A stretch of DNA of 64,000 nucleotides. Origin: Trogon surrucura. Lineage: Eukaryota > Chordata > Aves > Trogoniformes > Trogonidae. The first letter of the stretch is position 1, and each line of letters begins with the position of its first letter. The notes below the pieces were generated by a model. It was given only the letters and a program-made list of their open reading frames with translations. It searched no databases and was not told the DNA's origin. This document shows, piece by piece, positions 37,897 through 50,572 of this stretch. The position numbers and the translations under genes were made by a program. Location: positions 41,383,898 to 41,447,897 of the forward strand of contig CM036617.1 of assembly GCA_020746105.1 (NCBI GenBank). Direction: 5' to 3'.

Positions 37897-40800
37897 TTAG
37901 GTGTATTCAATTTTAGACAGATTTTCCTGTTTATGTAGAATCTCTCCTAGCAAGATCTGTTTTTCTAACATAAGATTTCTGTTTCTGGTGATGTGTTTTA
38001 TAAAACATATATGACCAACTTTTGATGCTTGACAGTAGTTACAAAAAGTCTTGGATATAAAGAAATTTATCGTAACCTATTTTATGTTATTCCTTATATG
38101 ATGTACATTTTCTTTTTTTAACTCAATATTGCTCAGCCTTCCTCATTTGTTCTAGTTTACCTTTCACTTTTAGATACTTTCACAATTCCTTTTTGAAACA
38201 TAAAATAAATTCCTAAAAAGAAATGAAAGTGCTTAGAGAAATATCAGAAGTAAAAATGATTTAATGTAATATTTCATGAAAGATTAAAGTGCTATATTGA
38301 TCTTTTAACATAAATCGTTCTCTATACTTAACAGATACATTAAGTTGTGAAACTAATGAGTATTCACACCAAGCTTTGTGATCTTCACATGATCTTCACA
38401 GCTTCCATCTGTGTAAAATATCCCAACCCATTTTCATTTGAATGTAAAATATCTATCTTCAAGACATAATCGTGTAACAGTTCGTGGCTGTTCTTAAGGG
38501 CAACACCTAACGAAGACCCTCACAAATTAGATAGCTCAGAATGTATTTTAACACAGAGTTAGTAACTAATACACATTGTTAAAGACTTATGATGCAATTG
38601 ACCTACAGTACATCACATTGTCAGTTAGCAAACGATAAACTTAAAATGGCCCCAGTCATTGTATTCATAAGATACAATTTGTATCTTGTGATCCCGTATG
38701 ACTCCAGTACGACTCCTATTGCCATACAACTAAAATAGCATTTATTTCACAATAGTTTCCTTTCTAATGTGGTGAGTGACCAAAGAATGGAGATGCTGTA
38801 AAAAAAAAACCAAACAGCTATATTAATATTTCTTAATTTTGGTCATAACTAGTAAACTTATTTAAGAAAAGAAGTAAAACACAATCATCCCTTAACAACA
38901 TGTCAATGTAGTACAGGTTTGTTAACTAGACAATCTACTTGAAGTTTTATAGGGGTTTTCTATTCTGATTTTTTTTTTTGGTAAATCTACCATTTTGAAG
39001 CTCCTGTTGGATTTCATGCAGAAATAGAAAATTTCACTAGAGTAGCAGAACACTGATACTCTACACACTGTATTTTTCATAAAATTATGGTTACTCTTTC
39101 TGATTAATCTTGTATTTTGTTAACACAATTTTTAAACATTTTATTTTTTAAAAAAATCTTAGATTTTATTTTTTAAATTTTAAATTTTATTTTTTAAACT
39201 AATCAGGATGAAATGTGACTTAAACATTTTCAGTACTCTAAAAATTTAGAAGCAATTAATATTGAGATTCAGTGTCATGCCTGTTTTAGATAACATATTT
39301 TTATTAGGAGACTAGTCAGAAAGTTTTAAAGAAGACACAAACCAGTTACTTAAGATCATCTGTAGCTCTGAGGAACTTGAAATATTTAAGACAGCAGTTA
39401 AATGAATGAAAGGATGACTAATGAATTTTTGTATCAGTAAAAATAAAGAAAACTATAATGGATAAGAATTGAAGTTATTCATACATCCTACAAGAATTTC
39501 AATTAAGAACACTAGCCACAAAAATAACCTTGGAGTTAGTGTTGACAGAAACGAAGAAACCACTTTTCTTTCTATAAATATGGTGAACACTGCGAAGTCT
39601 CGGTGATGAAGAAGTGAATCATGCACAAAATATTATGGTGAGATTATTTAAATGTGGTTACAAATTATTAAATATTTGTGATATATTGGACAAATCAGAA
39701 TCAGAAAACATTCAAGAAAAAAGACAATGACATGACCAAACCATAGAGGAATCCTTCCTAACAAACTATAAAGAAGTGGTTTTTATCCTTCAAAATACAT
39801 CTTAGAGCAATAGGGCAGAGATAACATTATAAAACTAATCATAAATGAACTGTATGAACAAGATACGTAAGAGCAATTTTTCTACCTGCCTCAAAGCTGC
39901 ATAACAAACAAAAAAAAAAAAGTAGAACTAAAATTTGAGGAGTTAAACAGATAAAAAAAAAGATATTCTCTCATATATTGCTTAACTAAGTTTACAGGAA
40001 TTCAACACACACACAAAAAAAGTAAACTTTAAAACAGGACTGAATATTAAGAGTCCATAAAAAGCTTCTAAGCTTGGTTACTGCTTATATTTTTATGCGA
40101 TTGAGCTTAAAACTTTCACCTGTGTAGCTTAAGAAATAAATTATTTGGATCTACCTTATTCTAGCAAAAAAATCAACAAAGAAAATTAAATGAACCTGAG
40201 ATTATTTGAGAATAATTTTGAATTTAAGAGATCATAATTTTCTTCTGTTCAACATCACTGTAAATTTTTATGTAATAACATTCACAGTTTTAATCAATAA
40301 CTAAAATGTGGGAAAGTTATTATATTTCATACTTCAGAGATTGCAATATTATATTTCAACTTTAAATCATGATGAGACTTAATATGAGATTCAATTTATC
40401 CTTTTATCAATTTATTCAATTTATCAAATTTATCAATTTATCAATTTATCAATTTATCAATTTATTGTCTGCTGTTGTGTTCTTCATTTTCTAAAATATT
40501 TGCTATTGACCCTTGTTGTAGGTAGAATATTGACTAGGTGGTTTCTATGACTGGCTGGTTACTGTAATTACTGTATAGCCATAAAAAATTCTGTCACAAC
40601 ACAACTGTTCAAGTAAATCAGCAAAATATATTCTAAAACTCAGAGTATGCAGGCTATTTTTATGCCTTCTGTCTTTCACTTTACACTGGAGTGCTGGAAG
40701 ACACATCAAAGCTGCAAACTACTCTTCTGATACCACAGATCTTATGGATGAAACAAATTATATATAAAGTAGCTTTCAGTCCCTTACGAGGCAAGCAAAT

Positions 40801-43097
40801 GCTTTAAAGTTCTTCGCCTGGAAAGCACTTAAGAAATTATGTTTTCCTTTAATTATGGAGTTTTCAGTTTTGACTGTGTCTCAAACTTCAACATAACAAA
40901 ACACTGAGGATGAGATGTCAGTGACTCATGCAAAACTCTTCCCACCTTTCTACTAGTAGTCTTGTTTTCTAAGTAATTCTTGATTCTTTCATATGAACCG
41001 AGCATACCAGATACGAAAGGTGAGAATTCCATGTATTTCTGTTGCAAGAAATCTACTAGCAATTCTCTGTTAATGAGTTTAAGAGTCTTCTTCTCAGTGA
41101 GATAGAGAGGATATCTCAGAGCCCCATAACGGCCAGCTTTCTAGTACACAGAATATGAAAGGCAGTAAATTCATGTATCATCTCATAATACATTTCCAGC
41201 ATGTAATTTTTGCTGAGTAGCTTAGTTTAATACAATCTTTTATGCATATTTTGTACAACCATCTCTGTTTTGTCTTGTTTTTTTTTTTTTTTTATTTTGC
41301 TTTTCACTTTTTCCTCTTCTTCCTATTTTCTCTCCTGTTGTTTTATGATCTATTTTAGGAACATGTGGACATGAAAAAGAAAATATGTGTTTGCTCTTTT
41401 TTCCTATTCACCTGTTACGTCTATTTCACCTCCTTACTTTTTCTCATTCTGTTAAAAAAAAAAAAAAAGAGAATACCAGGTGTCACTTGAGGTGGTATTT
41501 TCCTGTTTACTACAGGAGTTGAAAATAGAATGCAGGCTGGTGGTCTATTTGCTGTATTTGGAACCCCTTTCAAGTAAGCTGCCAACATCCACATGAGATG
41601 CAACAGGTGTCACATAGAACATGAATGGATAATGAAGTGCTACCTATCATTTAACCTTCACATAAAGCAATCAACTTGCAGTGTGTCTACAACTGAGGGT
41701 GCCTGTAAATTAGATTGTGTCCATTTAGGATTCCTGTTGTCAGTGTCTCACACTCTACAAATACTCAGGATTGTTTAATGTTAGCAACACACACTGTTTT
41801 ATATTCTTTGAAATAAAACAAATCCATATTAAAGGACCATAATGAATACCATAATAATTTTGCCTCAGTGCAAACCCTGTGTTACTTTAACAGAAGGTTA
41901 TGGTAGTAGAAATACATTACTGCAAAAAATTTACATCAACAATTGTAGACAAGAAATTGCTACCAGTTAAATCTATGCCAAAACATCAGCTAACAGGATG
42001 ATTTGCCAGAAACATTACTGAGTGATGCATGGGGAAAATAACTGTGTCATCTCTTACATTATAGCACAAAAAAACAATGATGATATTCAGTCATCTTGAC
42101 AGTTCGACAGCAAATAAAAATGTTGTAGCAGTAAGATTCCACACCTATATAGAAGCTGACAACAAGGTATTTAATCACAGCAGAGACTGCAGAATGAACT
42201 AATAGGTTGTCCTTGTTAGGTGCAGCAGAGATGAAGAGTTGAGGTGGAGGCTCAGTACCACAGTATCCTTATTAAAGCATACTATCTTTCGAAATGTCAG
42301 ATCACGAGATAAAATGTGTCAACTACCTTATCTCCTTATAAGACCTTTCCTTATTCCACCATGCCTGTGGCTCCTGTTGTCCGTGCTGCACCAGAAAATG
42401 GAGGACTAAAGAGAAGAATTTTTCTGTAAGCATCAGAGCTACTGTTCTCTTTAATGCAACAGCAAGCCATAATCTGAAGAGAGAAAGAACTTTCCCTTTG
42501 TAATTTCACGTAAGGATGAAGCACAAATCAAAACCAGGTAAGCATAAACTCCTTTAACTTAAAACGCATAAGAAAACATTTCTTTCTCATCACTGATGCA
42601 ACACTGACATCAATGAATATTTGTCCAGTAGGTGTGGATTCCTAAGTGACATACATGCAGCTGTCACTATCTCTCTAAGGGAACTTTTTGTTTGAAAAAT
42701 AGAAAGCAAATATTTTTTTTAAAATCAAAAATTTAAACCCAAAACACCTCTTCTAAATCCCTTCTTGAGTCTTCCATAAAATTTATGAAATAACAGTTTT
42801 GTGTTTCCCAGACATCCTATTATTAACTACTTTTTTTTTTTTTTTTTTCCTCAAAACTGTTTTAAAGTAAAAGGGTAATGGGTTTCTCTTTCATTGAGTC
42901 TTATACAAATGAATAAAGTTTGCTTATTTGGAAACTATATGGCAGACATTTTGGGATAGTTGAAAAATTAACTGAACTCTGTGAATTAGAATATACTGCC
43001 TTGTGATGTTTACTTACAGAACAGGGGCAGACATAAACATTAGATTAGTTTAAGAATGTGAGGCACATGGCACAAGACTATTTCCCATGATCCTCAC
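37897..43097. other. Long AT-rich stretch, simple repeats only
   Basis: Contains the octamer array at 40,391-40,466, T runs at 41,280-41,294 and 42,831-42,848, and A runs near 39,910. Short frames show no motifs. No transposon was recognised in these 5.2 kb, which makes it the longest stretch in the window without a named transposon, apart from the 44.88-50.57 kb gap. Confidence 0.6.
40391..40466 (+). repeat. (TTTATCAA)n octamer microsatellite
   Basis: Imperfect first units lead into at least four clean TTTATCAA units, ending at TTTATTG. It is an 8 bp period minisatellite in AT-rich DNA and is not related to the CR1 octamer tail. Confidence 0.85.
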
Positions 43098-43304
43098 TGT
43101 CATGAGATTGAGTCTGGTGGAGTTTTTTGGAAGCCGAGGGAAGACCTGTGGGGGGTGACTCTTGCGAAACTTCGAGAACATCCCCAAGCCCAAAGGTACA
43201 AAATGGACATGCCTCTGGCCAGACCCAGGTCAATCAGCATCTCTGCAGTCAAGGTAGGTAAGAGGCAAGCCTATTGGTTCTCTTTCTATTTTGGTTTAAC
43301 AACA
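43098..43304 (+). mobile_element. 5' LTR, internally deleted to 207 bp
   Basis: It starts TGTCATGAGATTGAGTCTGG and follows the family 2 LTR up to 'CTATTGGTTCTCTTTCTATT'. It then jumps to the LTR terminus 'GGTTTAACAACA', which corresponds to 'GGCTTGAACCACAACA' in the 60.5 kb copy. The TATA-like position is degraded ('GGTAGGTAAGAGG'). Confidence 0.72.
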
Positions 43305-43309
43305 TCTTC

Positions 43310-43327
43310 TGGTGCCCAACGTGAATC
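43310..43327 (+). other. Retroviral primer binding site (tRNA-Lys-like)
   Basis: TGGTGCCCAACGTGAATC lies 5 bp after the LTR end. It matches the start of the classic lysine tRNA primer binding site at 13 of the first 14 bases; the match fades after that. Its place right after the CA of the LTR makes the assignment convincing. Confidence 0.7.
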
Positions 43328-43592
43328 TGAGAAAAGTATAACAATAACAGGAAGAGGTGAAGGGCAAAAAACACAGACCAGGATGCAATGTTGAAAAAAT
43401 ATAGGGCATTTGTGGTGTTGTAATTAGTAGAAGAATGAGGGGTGGATTGTCTGTAAATGGCCCATTTACATTAAATGTTGTGATGATGTTTCAGTTTTGG
43501 TGTGACGAAGTTCTTTGTTGATGAAAATGAAAGTTGCGGCATTTGTGTGATTAGTGTGGATTTTAATTATAACTCTTAAATATTTGATTCAC

Positions 43593-43609
43593 AGAGGTGA
43601 GGAGTGGAA
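43593..43609 (+). other. Polypurine tract before 3' LTR
   Basis: AGAGGTGAGGAGTGGAA ends directly at the TG of the 3' LTR. Two T interruptions show decay. In a retrovirus it primes plus-strand DNA synthesis. Confidence 0.65.
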
Positions 43610-44225
43610 TGTCATGGGTTTGAGTCTGGCGGGTTTTTTGGAAGCTGGAGGAGAGCTCAGAGAGATTCTTACTAAACTTTGGGAGCCTCCCCCAGACTAC
43701 AGGTAGAAATTGGAGCCACCTCTGGCCAGGGCCAGGCCAATCAGCACCTCTGCAATCAAGGTGTTTAAGAGATAACCCCATTATTTCTCTTTCTCTCTTT
43801 TTGATTTCATCTTCTCTTGATCTGTCCTGTCTTTTATGCTGGGGAGTTTTTTTTTCTGCTGGAGGAGGGGGAAGTGAGAAGAAAACAAATGAACATGGAC
43901 TTTGAGGAAAGAGAGGGAGAAGGGTCTCGGAGGAGAAGGGAGAGGGAGAAAACTGTTGGAGCAGAACCATTCTATGGAGCCCCGTGGTGAGTGAGATGGC
44001 AGGAAGATGACTGTGAGCTGAGCAGATCAATGACAGTGAGGACATCTAGGATGCGTCAATATGTGAAAAATCCCATGCAAGAGAGCAGAGAGACTGAGCA
44101 TCAACAGAGGATGCACCCAAAGCAACCCGTGACCCTGACTGAAATGAACTCACGAGGAGGAAGAGGATTGCTGTCCTTGAGGTGTACACCACACAGCATG
44201 AAGGAGGACTGCAAGAAGCCCTTAT
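43610..44225 (+). mobile_element. 3' LTR, truncated at its right end
   Basis: It matches the first 615 bp or so of the family 2 LTR, including a CCAAT-like 'GCCAATCAGC' near 43,736, a TTTAAG box at 43,764 and the following purine-rich stretch. After 'CACAGCATGAAGGAGGACTG' the match is lost. The poly(A) signal and U5 are missing, so the right boundary and target-site duplication cannot be seen. Confidence 0.75.
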
Positions 44226-44654
44226 TCACTGTAAATCTGCAGATATTCTTATTTCTTATTTCAAACAACATTTAATAGGGACATATTCCTCCTTGCTTTT
44301 TAGCTTTCTTAAAAAATTATTTTACCCTGATTGGGGCAGGTAGCGAGTTTAATACAATTCATTTTGAAATTGAAAGTATATCTAGGGAAGTAGTCATTAT
44401 TAAAGTCAACCAGTTCAACTAAGAATTACATAAATAAAAATAAAATAATAATTTGGGACCCTAACACAAACTGGGAACTAGAAATTATTATCATTATTAT
44501 TTTTATTCTTGTCAAACATGAATATTCCATCCTTGGAGAGGGGCCAAGGACTGAATGGGATGTGGCCCCGCAGGTGGTCCTGGCTTGGGGGGACCCATAA
44601 CTGGGGAGGACAGAGCTGTGGCAGGGATGGAGATCAGCCATGTTGCGACATCAC
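44226..44654. other. AT-rich DNA followed by short GC-rich patch, unassigned
   Basis: 44,226-44,515 is AT-rich. 44,520-44,654 is GC-rich ('GTGGCCCCGCAGGTGGTCCT') and runs directly into a CR1 3' end. I cannot place it in any family. Confidence 0.5.
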
Positions 44655-44876
44655 TGCTTAAACTTGAGAGGAAACTTCTTCTCGGTGAGGGTGACGGAGC
44701 ACCGGAACGGGCTGCCCAGGGAGGTTGTGGAGTCTCCTTCTCTGGAGACATTCAAGACCTGCCTGGACACGTTCCTGTGTAGCATAATCTAGGCGTTCCT
44801 GCTCTGGCAGGGGGATTGGACTTGATGATTTTTCGAGGTCTCTTCCAATCCCTGACATTCTGTGATTCTGTGATCA
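44655..44876 (+). mobile_element. CR1 LINE 3' end
   Basis: It begins in the last part of ORF2 ('AACTTGAGAGGAAACTTCTT') and runs through 'GGTTGTGGAGTCTCCTTCTC' and 'GGGGGATTGGACTTGATGAT' to ATTCTGTG octamers. It closely matches the complement of the 32.93 and 35.18 kb copies. Confidence 0.92.
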
Positions 44877-47076
44877 CTGATGGTCATAGGGGCTGAAATG
44901 GGTCCTGGGCTGTGGGCAAGTTGTGTGTATGTCAAGGAGCTGTTTCAGCGAGCAGAGAAAGAACAAGGACAGCAATTGAAGAAAGGGCCATGGCACAGGG
45001 GACTTGAGTCTCACCCTGACAAAACACAGAGACTTGAGTGTGAAAGGGGATGGACTTCAGAGCCAGGGATTGAGTGGCAGGTTAGCATTGTGGGGAGATC
45101 AGAACCCAGGGAAACACTGGCCCCTGAAAAGGATTTATAGTCTTATGGTCAGAAGCTATGACTCTAAGGTCCTCAATTCAGAGTTCAAAAAGAAGTAAGC
45201 TCACTGTCAGAACACAGGAGAATTTGGGGGTCTGAGGGTTGGGATCCAGATGATGCTGCTCCATGATCAGACAGAGGCATGTCTGTGGGTGAACTGGAGA
45301 CTGACACTCCCCCAAAACAGCTGTGGAAGTGGTTGGTGCCCTCAAGTAGAGCTAAAATTGAGCCTCTGAGCTCACAAGTGTGGTTAGAAAGCTCAGGAGA
45401 GGTTGATCAGGAATTACTGGGTCCCTCAAGGCTTGGGAGTGGTTCTTATTTGCAAAATCATTTAAAATTTTGAATCTTTGTGATTAACTTTGAAAGCCAC
45501 CATATATAATATTATCAATTTTTAATCAAAATTCTCAATAGGAGGCTTTGCTCAAAAGCTTGTTGGATGACACAGCCTGGGGTTTTGAAATACTTTTCCA
45601 ATGATTCGTTTCTGTTTTCAACGTAATGTCTTTGTGAGTATATTTGTGTTTGTGTATGCAGGTTTATGTGTGCAGATCAGGTCATCTTGCTTCAATGCCC
45701 TTGCAAGTATTCTGTATGATTTTTAAATGTGACATAGACTTACACATTGATCTTAATTACGTATAAAAGCCAGACAACATCTTTAAGTGCAACAACTGCA
45801 CTCAAACAGAACAAAATCTTATGCTATGCCACCTATATGGAAATATTAATAAAATTAAATATTCAGAATTAAGTAATAAACCATGAAGGAAGTTTATTCC
45901 TTGAAAAAAATTGTAAACCCTAAGGGCTACTCTTGAGTAGGAACTGAAAATATTTTTCTGATGCTTTCACAAATAAAAACACAAGTCTCTTCAGGGTTTA
46001 CAGATTGAACGAACGGTTCTTCAAAGAGAATGCAGCCCTAACCCTTGACATGTTTAGAGATATAACATCCATGAAACATACACATGCTGCTGAATACATA
46101 TATTGCTTATAGGTAAAAATTGGATCCTTTTATAATGTTAAACATCTGTCTAGAGATTATTGCAGTCCTTGGTTGTTTTGTGTATGATGGTTGCATGTTG
46201 ATTATTTAAATGGAGAGTATTTACAAATGCAGTGAGAAACAGTTTGAAGTCGACAATTTGCAAAATTAGATGAGAGAAATAATTTTAGTCTTCCATCCTT
46301 TCTTGTGTTCTCCAACATATAATTTAAGTAATAAATAAATACTACAGTCTTTTATTCACAACCTTTGGGTACTAGGAAGATTCATTTTTTGTTACTGCGG
46401 AAAATAAAGAAGTATTCTTGCTTTATCTAAAGTTTTCTTTCACATCTTCCTATATATTTGTACTGTGTAATTTTCTTCTCATAGAATAAGATTCAAAGAA
46501 CACAGTTCATAAATGACTGTTCTCTTTTCTGTATTTTCCTAATGACAATAACCAATTTAATAAAACTAGACAAAATTATCAATCTTTTATCTTTCCATTA
46601 ATACTTGCAAGATGATCAAGAAATAAAAGTGTTGTGATATAACAGAATTGGTTATTGTTTAGAAATGTACTATAGTCATAAAAGTAAGTTCAAATATATC
46701 CTGGTCAAAGACTACCAATGTGTTGGGTAGAGCAGGTGCACTTTTTCTTTCAGTACACCGTATTTCCATCACAAAAGGAATTTTCCAGTACAAAAAATCT
46801 TATGGGAGGTAGACTTTTTGAAAGACGTGCTAAAACTTGTTTTTAAAAATTGTTTGAAATGACTGAAATTTTCTTTCTTTTTTTTTTCCCTGAGTGTTAC
46901 ATTTACAGTATGTTGCACAGTATTTTAAGGCACAAAAATAAAAGTTAAACATTCTAAATCCAATTTATTTTTAACCATTTCAAATGAGAAAAGAGAAGTG
47001 AAGATGGGACGTTTGTCATGAGCATGATGATAGTGTACATTTCACATCCAAGCTTAAAAGTTGTTTGCTCAGGGTT

Positions 47077-47107
<31 letters not shown>

Positions 47108-50100
47108 CCTATCCAGATATCAGATACTTTCTGGCAGGAATTTGCACATTCTTCAACTTTAAAGATTTATAGGGAGCTCAAAAAGATCTCTTTAACTGGC
47201 TCTTCACTGAGCTGTCTGTCAGAAATGTCGTCTTCTTAGCTTGCAGGAAATAGTAACGAGACACCCTTAATGAGAGATTCTTGTAACTATTCTGTATACC
47301 TCTGTGTTTCCATAGCTGTACTCTAAAGGTGTTTCCTTAAAATATTCTGTTGAAGAGAAGGAATACAAAGTCAGGCAGAGAATATTTGCTATCCCAAACT
47401 CATCCTTTGAAACTTTCAAAACAAGGAAGCAGGAGCTGTATGAACATTGTGCTTCTTGAGCCTGTTTTATCTTACCAAAGGGAAAAAGATGATAGGCTCC
47501 TACTGTGATCTTTGAGGAGGAGACCACCAGCACCAAACAGCAGGATGCAAAGGAAGAACCAACAACTGAATAACATTCAGCCCTGAACATCAAAGTAGGC
47601 AAAAGTTGTCATAGAAAGGATGGACCTGGAGGCCAAGCACTGTGAATAAAACCACTGAGAAACAGCCTACGAGCTGTTCCATATAATGAGAAGTTGAGAG
47701 TTTACTGGATGTACATTGAGGACCATGAGATGAAGGAATCAGTAGACTAGTTAGTTGAAAGGGACCCACCATAAAGTCTGAATTGTTAATCTACGGTTAT
47801 GTTCACATATTTTCTGTCCTCCCAATGAGCACCTCTCCAGGAAATAGCAATAGCATTAGGTTAAGCAAAGCACAGCCAAGGAAAATGGAAATAACAAGAT
47901 AAAGTTCAGAACTTTTCTATAAGCAAATAAATTTTTTTCCAGTTGGAGACTACTTTTTTGCTCACCCAAATGAGAGATTTTTTTTTCCTCTAGCAGAACC
48001 TGAAAACAACACTGGCAGTATTGTTCCTTTCACAATATTCTTACTAATTATTTAATAGTATTTTTGAGGACAGTATCCTAAAATTCAGAGGCTGAATTAG
48101 AAAAGTAAGAACTGTACACTTCATTATTACTTTCTCTGCCAATAATTGTTATATTTTACTGTAGCAACACTAAATCCTATCATTTTCATTTAATGTCTGC
48201 TGATTAAAAATATCAATATACCAAGATCAATGTTACACTCTTTATATCCTGTGTTGTGAAATTTATATTCCTTCTTCAATCTCAAATGCTTTAAATACTT
48301 CCTACTTGATGGGAGAAAAGTCCAGATTCTGCCAAATTTTCTGTTTTTGCTGATTTGCTGTGAGCTTATCCATCTCCAGACAAAAGAAATTGATTTACTA
48401 TTTTTGATGTTTTTAACTCTTTCTTTGTGAATTCTGTACTTCACCAATATTATCGATTCAACGAAGAATGGTATTAAGGGTTGACACAGAATCTGGATCT
48501 GCTATTTCTTCTAGTGTGTTTAGAAATGTTGCAGATAAATTTGTGTGGGATAAGAAGGTTTCCGTCACTCAACGTTTACTAATTTTTCACAATAATTAAG
48601 GAAAAGAGCATTTGAGATTTCTTAAATATATGTAGAGAGTAGAATTTTCTTCCAATGTTTGAAAATAATGTGTGTCAAGTAATGTTCATAATAAACAGTT
48701 TGAACAAGACTGCACCATGTTTAGTTCCCCTAGACCTACACAGACCTCAGATGTTCCCCAAAAGATTTTGCATCTTCAGATACTCCTATAGATACCTGTG
48801 CATGTCCTTATGTCTCCAGAGCATGTCACAAACACGGGTCTTTATCTAGAACTTAAGAAGGATTAGATTATTAGATTTGATTAGGATATCAGCACTAGAA
48901 TTTATTAACTCTGTTCAGAAATGACTATTACAGAAGGCAAGACAAACTACATTTGCATTCAATATTGTACTTAATGCTTGGTTTGTAGGACTTTAGAGTC
49001 ATGTTCAGAATTATCCTGGTTTTCTAATATTTTCTGTCCTACATTAAAATATGGGTTTAAGAGTTAAGTGAAACACATTTAAAATGAGACACAGTTTTCC
49101 CAGAGCTGTTGCAGTCCACATATAAAGTAAATTATTTAGTAATTTAAAAATCCAATATGTCACAGACATTGTAAAACATCTTCTACCAAAATTTCTTTGC
49201 GAAATGATCTAACTTGATTGCCAATTACAATATCAACTAATACTTTTCATTAGTTTTTATTAAAAGGAAAATTACTAATTTTATTGTTTAGCTGTTTAAT
49301 TTAATACCCTTCAATATATTTTTATAGAATATTGCCAAAATCTGTTTCTTTCAGCTCTAGCAAATGAATAAAATCAAGGAAAGCATCAAGAAGTAGTGTT
49401 TCAATTATTTTGTGAATTGCAAAAATTGACAGTTTGAATGATAATAAGCAATTCAAGAAATATATATATGCCAGCTCAAATCATTTAATTTTATGTTGTT
49501 TTTTTTTCTATTTCACCTCACCCATTATTTAAAATTGGAGAAGGGAGATACTATTTATGGGTTTTTTAATCATAACAAATAAATGCAATTTATGACATTT
49601 ATGGGACCTGTAGATTGCATGAGTCTGTATCCAAAAGAGTCTTCCTTCTAATGACAGAGCTTTGGACAGGGATCTTAGCTTGATATTCATTTAATTTTCT
49701 GTCACCAAGTAAAAACGTTGTCAGGGATAAAGACAAAATTTTCTCAATATCTGCCAACAGATTCTACAGCAATTTAAAGGCGCAGTCAAGAAAAGGAAAA
49801 CTTGACCTACGCAAGAGGAGTAAGATATCCTTCAGAATTGTATGAAATTTATTACATCTCTCCTTCTTTGCTTTTTGCAGCATTCAGGCAGAGTGCAGTA
49901 CAGGAAAGACTCAGTAGACATCTCCCAGAGCAAAAATGTGTACAGTGGTGATCCAAAACTGAAAAGGCAAATGTGACTCCAGGGAGCTACCATTTCTGTA
50001 CCTCAATTTGCAAACATTTACTTACTAATTACAGTTAAAGTGTTTATAAGCACAAATTTTCAAATGACATACTAATCCACAAACTAAAATATTACTACAA

Positions 50101-50572
50101 TATTTTAGTGTTATTTACTTTTTCTAACTATTTCATTGGGTCAGAGAGAGAAAAAAGAGAGAGTAATAGCTGTGTACTGAGATTCATCTCCATTAATTTT
50201 GTGTGTGCACTTCCTTGTTTCCCTGACAGCTGCTCCCTTTGCATGATAGCTTCTGTGATTCCCTGTGAGGTCACCAACTCTTTCTGTGTATTGTCTTCAG
50301 ATTTTGGACATTTTAATCAAGTTTGATTTTAGTATTAAATGTTTAAGTAACAGACACTGAAGTCCTTTGTGGATGCAGATATTAGATACTTAGGAGTAAA
50401 TCAGTAAAAAAGTGTGTAAAATAGACAGAAATATAGATAAATTATGTGTGCAGTTAGCTAGTCGAAATCAGGAATTTTTATTAATACATGTTCAAAGTGT
50501 TTGTCCAATATCAAAGGATGGCAAAGTTGATAATTCGGTGACCATGAGAATTTACCAAAGTATTACCAAAAA
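44877..50572. other. Unassigned: GC-richer 44.88-45.48 kb, then AT-rich
   Basis: From 44,877 to about 45,480 the sequence is less AT-rich and has three open frames of 64-86 codons, without recognisable motifs. It might be an old transposon remnant. From 45,480 on the DNA is AT-rich with a (TTTG)n stretch at 47,083-47,100 and no named element. The 111-codon minus-strand frame at 47,602-47,267 has no domain that I recognise. Confidence 0.5.

Larger units (their letters stand above)
43098..44225 (+). mobile_element. Minimal endogenous retrovirus (family 2 LTRs, almost no internal region)
   Basis: The order is complete: a shortened 5' LTR (43,098-43,304), a primer binding site (43,310), about 290 bp of internal DNA, a purine-rich tract (43,593-43,609) and a 3' LTR starting TGTCATGGGTTTGAGTCTGG at 43,610. 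The 3' LTR matches the LTRs at 17.96 and 60.53 kb but stops near 44,225, about 60% of the way along. The 5' LTR has the first 190 bp and the last 12 bp joined, so some 800 bp are missing from its middle. None of the gag, pro, pol or env region is present. It is either a heavily deleted provirus or a non-autonomous derivative. Confidence 0.78.

Noticed and set aside
44880..45473. Frames of 64-86 codons after the 44.66 kb CR1 tail
   Set aside because: No motif recognised and adjacent overlapping frames are open too; kept only as an unassigned GC-richer stretch.
47267..47602. 111-codon minus-strand frame
   Set aside because: No recognisable domain, no neighbouring exon-like signals and composition like its surroundings.
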